From contig JAHEZJ010000009.1 in assembly GCA_023251135.1 (NCBI GenBank), positions 1 to 64,000 of the forward strand: a stretch of DNA of 64,000 bases. The letters run 5' to 3'. A model generated the notes under the pieces. The model was not told where the DNA came from and ran no database searches. It worked only from the letters and a program-made list of their open reading frames with translations. Position 1 is the stretch's first letter, and each line of letters opens with the position of its first letter. Made by a program: the position numbers and the translations under genes. Source of the stretch: Flavobacterium sp. Lineage in GTDB: Bacteria > Bacteroidota > Bacteroidia > Flavobacteriales > Flavobacteriaceae. This document shows positions 45,853-54,369 of this stretch, one piece after another.

Positions 45853-48800
45853 TTATTTTTCTTCTATGGCACCTTCGTTACATTGCCCGGTTCGATCGGC
45901 ATAACCTTGTCCTAGGTTTCTTATATCATCTTCTGCTTGTCGATTGGCATCGGCTTGAGAGAGTAGCGAACTGTATGTTTTTGCCGGTACGCTATAGAGT
46001 ACTTCTGTTCCATTCATTCCCGGAGGACAATAGGATCTTCTGATATAACGTTGCGCATACTCGTTATAGAATACACATTGACCTTTAGCATTGGCGTTGG
46101 CTTGTCCTTCGGTATTTAGTTTTTTTACTGCCTCACTGTCTACGTGTGCCTGAGAAGTTTTTAAAATTACCGCTCCCTCTGATAAAGAATAGTTCTCATA
46201 AGAACCAATTGCACCACCAGTACAGCTGTTTTTCTGGAAGGAAGCACTCATAGCAACGCTTCTAAAAGTACACTCGCCCTTAGCATTAGCATTGGACGGA
46301 CCTTCTGCCTGGAATTTTGTCCAGGCACGTGCATCAGCTTCCGCCTGTGATGTTTCTGATTGAGCTGCGCCATACGGCAGGCCGTAGGGTACATAAGAAC
46401 CTGCTCCGCCAACAGTACAGTTTGTTTTTTGAAAATTCTGAGGGGCTATAGCAGCACTTTTAAAAATACATTTTGCATTACTGTCATTATTAGCAAATGC
46501 CTGTCCATTAGCCATGACTATTTTCAAAGCCTCATCATCGGCCGCAGCTTGGGACTTGTTTGAAGGGTACGTTCCGGCAGCAACAGTATACCAGGCACTC
46601 TGTGGGATACCTCCGGCAGCGCAGTTGTTGCGGGTAAATTGTCTGCTTTGAGCCGTATTCCAAAAAGTACATGTCCCATTTTGATCATTATTGGCAAATG
46701 TCTGTCCGTTGGCATTAATTTGCCTCCACGCTTTAGCATCGGCATCAGCCTGAGAAATTTCAGAACTGTGTGTTCCGGCAGCAACAGTATACAAAACAGT
46801 CGCCGGCGTACCACCCGAAGCACAGTTGTCACGAGTGAAGGCTTTGCTTTGAGTTGAATTTTTATATAAAGCGGGATTTGACTCCTTGAGTGTACCGCAA
46901 TCGGCTAGCTGTCCTTTATAGTTGTAACAATATTTTTGCAATACAAATAAATTCTGATCTTTTACATATTGTAATCTTCCAAAAGAATCGTATTGATAAT
47001 AAGAAGTGATTCCTTTAGGATCGGTTACACTGCTTATTCCCACAAGCAGGGTATAGGTATAGGTGGTCACCATAGCGTTTGCCAAATTGTTTCGCAAGGT
47101 ACTTTCCTGTGCAGTTGACAAACTTGTTGCAATCGTAAAACCTGCACCAAAACCAGGTAAAGCTTCTAACTGCGCATATGCTGTATTCTCTATTTTGGCA
47201 ATGGGCTGGGTTTTGTTATACCCCCAGATAATCGACACTGGTGTACCGCCCTCTAAGGTATATTGTACTATATTGCCTTTTTCATCGTACTGATTGTACG
47301 TAACTTTTTTATCGGAGTTTAAATCAATAGCATCCGATCCTTTATTGGCATATACAAACCTTGGCAATAATAAATTATTTGTCGCCGCACTTCTGTCATA
47401 AACTGTTTTCTGTTCGGATAGTTTTGCGCCTTTTTTCAGCGTTTGTGTATCGAGAACTTTCCCAACCATGTTTTTGGCGATTAACTCATTTCGGAAAGGT
47501 TCATTAGCCATTTCCGGATCTTGCGGGTAGAAATACTTCGTTTCCAGTTCTTCATTTAAAGAATTTGTAACCGTTTGTGAACTCAATTTTAAATGAGACG
47601 GATTGTTGTACTTATACTTCGTTAAAGTCGTTACAGGGTTTTGACCTTCGGAATCATATTGGGTATTTGAGTCGGATTCGAGATAGAACCAGTACGAGTT
47701 GGTTGTGTATTTGCTAATATTCAGATGCTCAATATTTCTATAATTTGGACCAGGAAAATGATAGAGTGCATTGTATCTGGGTTCAGTTGCAATTCCGGGT
47801 ACTTTTCGGGTATATTGATTTTCCAGGATATATTTATTTTCAACTATATTTAAATCAATTAATCTGTTGTTGAAAATCCTTTTTTTACGTAACAAACCAT
47901 TATCCCAACTTAGATTAGTCCAGGGTGCAGAAGTAAGTTGGCTTTCAAGGCATAAATAAGGCGGAATATCTGCAGACACAAAATATTGAAATTCTTCACC
48001 ACCATTTTCAAAATTTGGCCCACCATGACTTACGGTAACATGTTCATAAGTGGTAGAATTATTACCCATTGATCGGTACAAAGGATAAATACTGTTGGCA
48101 TTTATATTCATAAAAATAGTTTTGTCTACCTCTCCAAAAGGAAATTCTACACTTGGTGGTGCGCAAAATCTTCTAACTTCGTTAAAAGTTAGCAGGTTTG
48201 GTTTAATTCCTTCAGTACCCGTTGATATAGAAGGGGTCTCTTTTTTACCATAATAGTAAAGTTTAACATCTGCAGTATTGGCCGCCGTATCAAAGCTGCT
48301 AATTTTTGCAATTCGTAATCCTGCTACAGGAATATTGGTTTTAGATTCAATACCTCCGCCTTTACAATAGGTGAAATTTACCTGTCCTGTGGTTCTAGGC
48401 TCTGACATAAAAACAAGAGTTACCCTATAGGTATTATTCTTAAGGAATTTAAATGGACGTTTTTGAGGTTTGTTATGCTCGTAAGCATAAAAAGTTATAT
48501 TCTGATCTGGTGTTGTTGGATCATTTAAATTTTCGACTTTAACGGTCATTGTTAGTTCCCCTACCGGAAATGTGCCCTCCGTAAATTCATAATCATTGTA
48601 GAAAACTCTGGCCTGTATTTCGGTCTGGTGGTCTGTTTTGTTTTCAAATACATGCGTCTCTGTGTCTGCTTGATAAAACCAGCGATTTTTTGTTTCTATT
48701 TCACACGCACTGGTGACTGTTCCCCATACAGAATTGGATTCGTATTCAAATTCGTTGTATCCTTTTGTAGGATATACAATTCTTTTTAATATCCCTTTTT

Positions 48801-50067
48801 TAGCATATTCTGCATAAGGGCGTTTATCTCCTGATGACCTGCTTGCGAGGGCATTTTTTACACGATCAGTTTGTGGATAAAGATCTTTATGGATATCTGC
48901 ATCAGGATAAGTACCGGGCTTTCCGTTGTAATAACCCCATAAATCTTTTTGGTCTGATAATCGAGCAACTAAATCATTGGGCATTTCATATTCGAAACTA
49001 TATTTTTTTGAAGGATCCTTAAAAGTACATTCTTTTAGGAAAATCCTTTTATTGGGCGTAAAAAGATAGTTAAAATCAGCCTTTTCAATGATGTTTTGTC
49101 CCGCATTAAAAATGGTAATACCGCTAACTAAGAAATTACCTGTTATGTTTGGATTTCCTGTAAGCTGGAAAAGCACACGACCAAACTGAGCTTCAGAACT
49201 ACTGATGGTTTCGATTGTTTTTCCCATAACGTTTAAATGGTTTTCACTGCGATTTTCCGGAGCCGTAGCAGGTCGTTCACCACAGTTTACACGGCTTATC
49301 TCTATTCCAAATGTTTCACTGATATTGGAAATAAAAGAATAAGTAGAACTTTTATAGGTAAAATTAACCACATCTCCTTCAGGATGAACAATCTTACTAA
49401 GATACCAGCCTGTAACTACATTCTGCGGTGCTTCTGTATTCTCCCAAGTGCTAAATTCCGTCTCGGTAAAATGATATTCAACCCCATCTTCGGTCGTTAT
49501 TTTAAAACCGGATTGAATATTGATTCCCAGTCTCTCAACTTTCAGATTATTCTGAGTTACCATCACTGCTTTTCCATTGTTATCAAAAACAAATTGTCCC
49601 GATTGTCCCTGAAAATTATAGGAGTACATATCGGGCTGCATATCAGTAAACTGATTGTTTTCTATGTAGGTAAAAAAGCTATCCGAACAATACATATCTT
49701 CAGAAACAGGAACCGTTCTGTTTTCATCAGCCTGACCTCTCACCATTCTGTTGATGATTCCTCCGGTGCTCAGGTTCCATCCCAATCCTACATTGGTTTC
49801 CATCTGGTCAACTTGTATACCATTGGAGTTGTAGTTTAGCGTAATGGGAATGGCTATATTCTTCGTTTTATAAGTGTAAATTGGTACACTAATATTAGGC
49901 GTACCGGTAAAAGTTCCAACATCGGTCTGTCCGTATCTCCCCAGTTCATAGGCGGTAGGAGACGGTGGTATAATGTTAGGAACAGACGATTGACCATTAT
50001 TCTGCCCGATTATTTGAAAGGAAAAGAACAGAAAAAGCAGAGCGCTTTTTATTTTTAGATGATGCAT
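45853..50067 (-). CDS. Giant secreted YD-repeat protein with five DUF5977 repeats
   Basis: A 1404-residue protein with signal peptide (FQIIGQ). The N-terminus (GRYGQTDVGTFTGTPNISVP then QVDQMETNVGLGWNLSTGG) is the SpvB-like opening of large Bacteroidota YD proteins. The middle has few YD motifs (YDSFGRLQYVKDQNL). The C-terminus (residue 1065 on) has five repeats of about 66 residues. No T9SS tail and no toxin tip are seen. It is transcribed directly before the RHS protein, so the two probably form one complex, as the B and C parts of Tc-like toxins do; that comparison is inference. Confidence 0.88.
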   Translation of the reverse strand: MHHLKIKSALLFLFFSFQIIGQNNGQSSVPNIIPPSPTAYELGRYGQTDVGTFTGTPNISVPIYTYKTKNIAIPITLNYNSNGIQVDQMETNVGLGWNLSTGGIINRMVRGQADENRTVPVSEDMYCSDSFFTYIENNQFTDMQPDMYSYNFQGQSGQFVFDNNGKAVMVTQNNLKVERLGINIQSGFKITTEDGVEYHFTETEFSTWENTEAPQNVVTGWYLSKIVHPEGDVVNFTYKSSTYSFISNISETFGIEISRVNCGERPATAPENRSENHLNVMGKTIETISSSEAQFGRVLFQLTGNPNITGNFLVSGITIFNAGQNIIEKADFNYLFTPNKRIFLKECTFKDPSKKYSFEYEMPNDLVARLSDQKDLWGYYNGKPGTYPDADIHKDLYPQTDRVKNALASRSSGDKRPYAEYAKKGILKRIVYPTKGYNEFEYESNSVWGTVTSACEIETKNRWFYQADTETHVFENKTDHQTEIQARVFYNDYEFTEGTFPVGELTMTVKVENLNDPTTPDQNITFYAYEHNKPQKRPFKFLKNNTYRVTLVFMSEPRTTGQVNFTYCKGGGIESKTNIPVAGLRIAKISSFDTAANTADVKLYYYGKKETPSISTGTEGIKPNLLTFNEVRRFCAPPSVEFPFGEVDKTIFMNINANSIYPLYRSMGNNSTTYEHVTVSHGGPNFENGGEEFQYFVSADIPPYLCLESQLTSAPWTNLSWDNGLLRKKRIFNNRLIDLNIVENKYILENQYTRKVPGIATEPRYNALYHFPGPNYRNIEHLNISKYTTNSYWFYLESDSNTQYDSEGQNPVTTLTKYKYNNPSHLKLSSQTVTNSLNEELETKYFYPQDPEMANEPFRNELIAKNMVGKVLDTQTLKKGAKLSEQKTVYDRSAATNNLLLPRFVYANKGSDAIDLNSDKKVTYNQYDEKGNIVQYTLEGGTPVSIIWGYNKTQPIAKIENTAYAQLEALPGFGAGFTIATSLSTAQESTLRNNLANAMVTTYTYTLLVGISSVTDPKGITSYYQYDSFGRLQYVKDQNLFVLQKYCYNYKGQLADCGTLKESNPALYKNSTQSKAFTRDNCASGGTPATVLYTVAAGTHSSEISQADADAKAWRQINANGQTFANNDQNGTCTFWNTAQSRQFTRNNCAAGGIPQSAWYTVAAGTYPSNKSQAAADDEALKIVMANGQAFANNDSNAKCIFKSAAIAPQNFQKTNCTVGGAGSYVPYGLPYGAAQSETSQAEADARAWTKFQAEGPSNANAKGECTFRSVAMSASFQKNSCTGGAIGSYENYSLSEGAVILKTSQAHVDSEAVKKLNTEGQANANAKGQCVFYNEYAQRYIRRSYCPPGMNGTEVLYSVPAKTYSSLLSQADANRQAEDDIRNLGQGYADRTGQCNEGAIEEK
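45870..46860 (-). repeat. Five tandem DUF5977 coding repeats (about 200 bp each)
   Basis: Each unit carries an (R/K)xxCxxG start, a Y-(T/S)-(V/L) strand, SQAxAD.xA helix and a G..(F/N)AN...G.C end, for example TRDNCASGGTPATVLYTVAA, and ANGQTFANNDQNGTCTF. The first two copies are closest and the last is most diverged. DUF5977 is found as tandem copies at the ends of large secreted Bacteroidota proteins; a surface-binding role is likely but unproven. Confidence 0.85.
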
Positions 50068-50105
50068 TTTTTTAGTTTCTTTTTTTATTGATTTTGGAGA
50101 TTCCG

Positions 50106-50319
50106 CTACAGCCGATTTTGTCCCGAATTTCTTCCGGAACCACCTAAAGTAGCAGGTTTTATTAATTTGTGTGCGATGGTTTTATTAGAATCTTTAACTA
50201 TAAGGGTAATGCTATAAGCCTTTTTGATTAGGAATTGTTGTAGCCGATTTTCCCCAATCAGGAATTTTTGAAGTCGTAAATAAGGAGGCTTGTAAGAGTA
50301 GTAAATAGCATTTTTTCAT
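50106..50319 (-). pseudogene. Collapsed gene: signal peptide joined to a C-terminal fragment in another frame
   Basis: An ATG at 50319 starts MKKCYLLLLQASLFTTSKIP and stops at 50212. A second frame at once continues AYSITLIVKDSNKTIAHKLI, then ATLGGSGRNSGQNRL and a stop at 50106. The first part is a signal peptide start, the second resembles the end of an extracellular protein. I read it as a gene that lost its middle and frame. It lies first in the YD operon after a promoter box at 50360. Confidence 0.55.
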
Positions 50320-50359
50320 AAGTTATTTTGATTTTTTTTTTTGTCTTTGTTTACCGTCG

Positions 50360-50367
50360 CAAAGCTA
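50360..50367 (-). promoter_or_regulatory. Candidate -7 box for the YD-repeat operon
   Basis: TAGCTTTG on the minus strand fits TAnnTTTG and lies 41 bases before the ATG of the collapsed gene at 50319; the two large YD genes follow. No TTG is present at the standard spacing. Confidence 0.4.
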
Positions 50368-50613
50368 GAATAGTATTTCTTTAAATCTTTACGGTTTCCC
50401 ACATTTTTACCGAAAATTAAATCAAAAAAATCAGTAGCAACAGTCGGTTTAATTAGTGAGATAAGCGGGAGGATAACTAACAGAAAATGAGAGTTAATTC
50501 TAATTTTGAATGAAAGAATTAGCTATGTTTTTTTAGGAATTGAAATTGCAGCTCACGTTTTTCGGTAGTAAAGAAATGATTTCTATAACAAAAAAGGACG
50601 CCATAAAAACACG

Positions 50614-50645
50614 AAAAGCGCCTCAGTTTGCTGAAGCGCTTTTTT
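50614..50645. terminator. Terminator at the end of the GH28 gene
   Basis: AAAAGCGCCTCAG (50614-50626) pairs with CTGAAGCGCTTTT (50631-50643) with one mismatch. It lies 46 bp after the GH28 stop; the T-run is stronger on the plus strand. It resembles the efflux operon terminator at 38972. Confidence 0.75.
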
Positions 50646-50690
50646 TTTAAGGAGATGTATTTTTCTAAACTATTTTTGAAGGCTACAATC

Positions 50691-52379
50691 TTAAAACTTC
50701 ACAGCACCTTTAGAAACTTTTTCTCCCAGAGTAGTTCTTTTAGATAAGTCTATTTTTTGAGAAGAAACCAATTCGATATTCTGGCATGCTTCTCCGTTTA
50801 TCGAAATTGCTTTTGTCGAGGCTGAATTAAATTCAACATTTTTTAAAGACATATTTTGGGTATTGTAGATTTCAAATACGGTGCTATTTTCGATGTCTAA
50901 TGTTGCATTGTTGATTTTGATCCCGTTGGCATCAATAATCGTAAAACCTTTTTCGGCTTTGGCGATCAAATTAGAGATCTCGATGTTTTGCAGGTTCATC
51001 TCGGGTAAACCTTGAAGAAATACGGCCTGTTGCGCACCTCTAATCGTGATGTTTTTGATCGAAATGTTTTTAAACTGCGGTGTTTCTTCGTTCACGGGAA
51101 CAGCTTTTGTAGTCAGCGTGTTTCCTCCTTCGGCTAAGGTTTCGGCAATTGATTTTCCTCCATAGTACAAATCAAATGAAATAGCCTGTGACGGAATATC
51201 GGTCATAAAAATATCCGAGATGTAAATGTTTTCTACAATTCCTCCTCGTCCGCGAGTGCTTTTAAAGCGAAGCCCCACATCGGTTCCCATAAATGTGCAA
51301 TTAGATACATGTAGATTTTTTACGCCACCCGACATTTCACTTCCTACCGTTACACCACCATGTCCGTGATAAACGATGTTGTTTTTAACGATAATGTTTT
51401 CGCAGGCAACGGCACGATCGCGACCGTCTTTGTCTTTTCCCGATTTGATGCAGATTGCGTCGTCGCCCACATCAAAACTTGAATTTTCGATGATTGCATT
51501 TTTGCAGGATTCCACATCAAGACCATCGCCATTTTGAGAAAACCACGGGTTACGAACGGTTATATTTCTAACAATTAAATCTTCAACCATAAAAGGATGC
51601 AGGTTCCAGGCGGGAGAGTTTTGAAATACAGGACCATCAAACATTACCCTTTTACTATTTTGAATGCTCACCAAAACCGGACGTAGAAAATCGTGAATAG
51701 CTTCAAATTCTTCCTTGGTTTTTAGATCGTGACGAACATTTTGATCCGCACCTTTAGCTCCTTTTAGGTATTGCTCAGAAGGATACCAACTGTCCTTCTT
51801 TTCGTTTAAAACACCACCGGACGCTACAAATTTCTTCCATTGTTCGTCCGTGAGTTTGTTTTTTTTAACCTGTCTCCAGGCTTCTCCCGAGCCATCCCAG
51901 ACCCCTTTTCCGGTAAATGCTACATTGACGAGGTTCTTACCATAAATAGGAGAGAGGCAGCGCCAGGTGTTAAGTCCTTCAAAACTGGTTTCGATAATTG
52001 GATATAAACTTTTGTCGGTAGAGAATTTGATCAGGGCTCCAGTTTCGGCATGAAGTTCAAGATTACTTTTTAAAATAATTGGACCTGTAAGCCAGATTCC
52101 CGGAGGGATAATTACTTTTCCGCCTCATCTTTTAGATACTGCATCTATGTCATCGGCGAAAGCTTTAGTGTTTAAAACATATCCGCCATTGACTGCACCA
52201 AAATCTTTCAGATTTACGGTATTTTGAGGGATTTGCGGTTCATTGACTTTTGCCATTTTAAACTCGATGTTTTTGTAGGTGTCATAGGACTTGTTACCCT
52301 GAGCAAAACTATCTGGATAGAAACAGAGGATCATAAGTATCAGAGTAATGCGTAGAAGTTGGTTTGGGTTAGCATTCAT
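50691..52379 (-). pseudogene. GH28 polygalacturonase-family gene interrupted by one in-frame TGA
   Basis: From ATG 52379 the frame encodes a signal peptide and MAKVNEPQIPQNTVNLKDFG, then hits TGA at 52127-52125 after AVSKR. The same frame continues without any further stop as GGKVIIPPGIWLTGPIILKS through to 50691. GH28 proteins have a Gly here (GGGKV), so one G-to-T change explains the stop. All catalytic blocks remain: NGDGLDVESCKN, VGDDAICIKSG, GHGGVTVGSE and RFKSTRGRGG. The full length would be 562 codons, normal for the family, and would cut pectin-type galacturonan or related glycans. Either a recent nonsense mutation, a read-through site or a sequencing error. Confidence 0.88.
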
Positions 52380-52502
52380 GGGGATAAATTTGGTTTGAAA
52401 TTTAATTATAAATTTGGATGTATTGTTAGGAAATCACCTTATTCGTTATTGCTTTTTTCAAAAACTTTAAAAAGTAATTTCAATATAAGGATAAAGCTTA
52501 AA

Positions 52503-52516
52503 TGTAATCGATTACA
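52503..52516. promoter_or_regulatory. Perfect 14-bp palindrome, likely operator of the GH28 gene
   Basis: TGTAATCGATTACA is a perfect palindrome with a central CG, LacI-family style. It directly abuts the -7 box at 52517-52524, so it would cover the transcription start of GH28. Sequence differs from the palindrome at 20169, so a different regulator is expected. Confidence 0.6.
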
Positions 52517-52524
52517 CAAATCTA
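52517..52524 (-). promoter_or_regulatory. Candidate -7 box of the GH28 gene
   Basis: TAGATTTG on the minus strand fits TAnnTTTG, 138 bases before the GH28 ATG. No TTG at normal spacing was found. Confidence 0.4.
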
Positions 52525-52560
52525 GTAAAAATATTTATAAATGAGGATTTAGTTCAAAAA

Positions 52561-52613
52561 TAAAAAAATCATTATATAAAAATCATTATATAAAAATCAT
52601 TATATAAAATTCA
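52561..52613. repeat. AT-rich tandem repeat, 14-bp unit
   Basis: AAAAATCATTATAT is present three times in tandem, followed by a partial fourth copy (AAAATTCATT). Confidence 0.8.
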
Positions 52614-52860
52614 TTGTTTAGGGTGATCATTTTTTGCCACGAATCGCACCAATTTCACAAACTCGATCTAATTTTTTTTTACAATAGAAGTGATGTAAGT
52701 CAATATAATTTTTTTTCTTAATTGAACTTATCATTACATATAGGATTTAATTTTTAAGCTTGTTTTTTTGTGAAAGAAATAATGCTATTTTAGCTGAAGA
52801 TTAGTCGCGTTAAATATTGCATTTAATTTGACAAAATATAACTAAAATATAAGTGATTTT

Positions 52861-54243
52861 ATGAATAAAACACTTTGGGAAAAGGCTTTAGCATTTAGTT
52901 TTGATCAACCAAATGATCAATATGGATTTTCAACCAGATTAGCATTAGAGAATCATTGGACGATTTATTTTACTCAAAGCGCCATAATTGAATATAAAAA
53001 GTTTCTTTTTCTGGCTGCAACCAGTAGCGAAATGGTTTCACCTTCAGAGATTGTTGATATTGTTTGGCATCAACATTTAATTTTTACTAATTCTTATTCT
53101 GATTTTTGTGATTTGTTAGGAAAAAGAATAGAACATATTCCCTCGACTCATAATCGATCAGATTTTGTTAAGTTTAAAATGGCAAAAGAAAGAACTAAGG
53201 AGCTTTATGAAGTTAATTTTGGACCGCAGTTAGCTGAAATTTGGCATTATGATAATGAATTAGATTCTCTGCATTTAGAGAAAAGTGGGTATGAAATTTC
53301 AAAACTTAGGAAAAACTTTTTAATCTATACCATCGCTCTGTCATTTCCGGTGTGTTTGGTTATCTTTTCATTTTTAATAAAAATTAAGAATCCTTATTTC
53401 CTTATAGCATATCTTTTGCTTTTTGTTGTTGTAATTTTATTCTTGAAATTTTATGTCCGAAAAAGTTTTTTTTCGTTATATGATGAAATTAAGAATAACT
53501 TCATTTTACAGAATCTTACGGCACTTGAGATGGTGTTTTTTAGAGAAAACAAACTGGATGCTGTCGTTCGTGGAGTGGTGAATAATTTGATTGTGAATCA
53601 TAAAATTAAGATTTTAACAAATGATAGATTAGAATTAATTGATGATAGCTTTGTTGAAAACCGATATGAGAACTGTATTGTCGAGATTATGAAAGATTTT
53701 GAGCCAATGCCTTATCAGCAATTATGCAAGACAGCCTTGCAAAAACCTATTTTTGAGCAGCTTCAGAAAGCAACTTATAGAATAAGAAACAGAATTTTTG
53801 ATTCGAAAAAATTTGCAGATGTGGTGATCGTTGTGATGAGTATTTTAGGATTCTTATTAAGCATTGGTTTTAGCAGATTTATAACTGGAGTTTGGAGAGG
53901 TAAACCGATTACATTTTTGCTTTTTGCGATTGTTCCTTTGGTTCTAATTTCATTATATTATATCAATCAGGTATTAAATTTAATGTTTACAAATATTATA
54001 CCTTCTGTTTTTGAAGATAAGGCAAGGATAGCAACAGTAGAGGAAAAGAATTGGGAATGGGATTATTTTCTGTATGGAAATATAATATTAGCAAGTTCAT
54101 TCGTTCCGTTGACTAATTATAATACAAATTCGGTCTCTTCAAATAATTTTAGTAGTTCAGGATCATGTGGGACTTCTTCATGTGGGACTTCTTCTTGCGG
54201 AAGTTCTTGTGGTTCTTCATGCGGAGGGTGTGGTGGTGATTAA
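52861..54243 (+). CDS. GRDP/TIGR04222-like membrane protein with Cys/Gly/Ser-rich tail
   Basis: A 460-residue protein. The N-terminal part (about 30-130) has VSPSEIVDIVWHQHLIFT, which matches the glycine-rich-domain protein (GRDP, DUF1399) pattern. Then come two membrane segments (about 160-198), a cytosolic part with EMVFFRENKLDAVVRGVVNN, as in TIGR04222 proteins, and two more membrane segments (about 325-375). The last 30 residues are SCGTSSCGTSSCGSSCGSSC-type repeats, a hallmark tail of TIGR04222 members. Function is unknown. It stands alone, closed by the hairpin at 54268. Confidence 0.7.
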   Translation: MNKTLWEKALAFSFDQPNDQYGFSTRLALENHWTIYFTQSAIIEYKKFLFLAATSSEMVSPSEIVDIVWHQHLIFTNSYSDFCDLLGKRIEHIPSTHNRSDFVKFKMAKERTKELYEVNFGPQLAEIWHYDNELDSLHLEKSGYEISKLRKNFLIYTIALSFPVCLVIFSFLIKIKNPYFLIAYLLLFVVVILFLKFYVRKSFFSLYDEIKNNFILQNLTALEMVFFRENKLDAVVRGVVNNLIVNHKIKILTNDRLELIDDSFVENRYENCIVEIMKDFEPMPYQQLCKTALQKPIFEQLQKATYRIRNRIFDSKKFADVVIVVMSILGFLLSIGFSRFITGVWRGKPITFLLFAIVPLVLISLYYINQVLNLMFTNIIPSVFEDKARIATVEEKNWEWDYFLYGNIILASSFVPLTNYNTNSVSSNNFSSSGSCGTSSCGTSSCGSSCGSSCGGCGGD

Positions 54244-54267
54244 AAGAAATCATTTTTAAACAAAAAC

Positions 54268-54303
54268 AAACATTCCGTTCCAGAAATCTGAAACGGAATG
54301 TTT
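54268..54303 (+). terminator. Terminator after the GRDP-like gene
   Basis: AAACATTCCGTT (54268-54279) pairs with AACGGAATGTTT (54292-54303); the loop has its own CAGA/TCTG pair. It is followed by TTAATT and, on the other side, an A-run for the convergent gene. Confidence 0.8.
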
Positions 54304-54369
54304 TAATTAAAAAAAAACTCAAGTAATAACAATTGTTATGAGTGCTTTTACTGCTTTTGCAGCTTTTTT

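Larger units (their letters stand above)
50320..50690. other. Gap with YD operon promoter and terminator of the GH28 gene
   Basis: It holds the -7 box at 50360-50367 and the hairpin at 50614-50645, listed separately. The rest encodes nothing I can support. Confidence 0.5.
52380..52860. other. Gene-free gap with GH28 promoter region and AT-rich tandem repeat
   Basis: The gap holds the promoter box and palindrome at 52503-52524 and the tandem repeat at 52561-52613 (separate entries). The remainder is AT-rich, with no coding frame I can support. Confidence 0.55.

Noticed and set aside
45870-46860. Regular repeats of about 200 bp that could suggest a repeat array or CRISPR
   Set aside because: They are in-frame coding repeats (DUF5977) of a large protein; the unit is too long and the spacing is not that of CRISPR.
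49237-49839. 200-codon open frame on the plus strand
   Set aside because: It lies fully opposite the 1404-residue YD protein, with a rare, low-complexity composition and no family match; an antisense shadow.
50691-51674. Treating the GH28 C-terminal part as a separate 327-residue gene
   Set aside because: The frame is open far upstream to 52124 and encodes normal GH28 sequence; a TTG inside a conserved strand is not a credible start.
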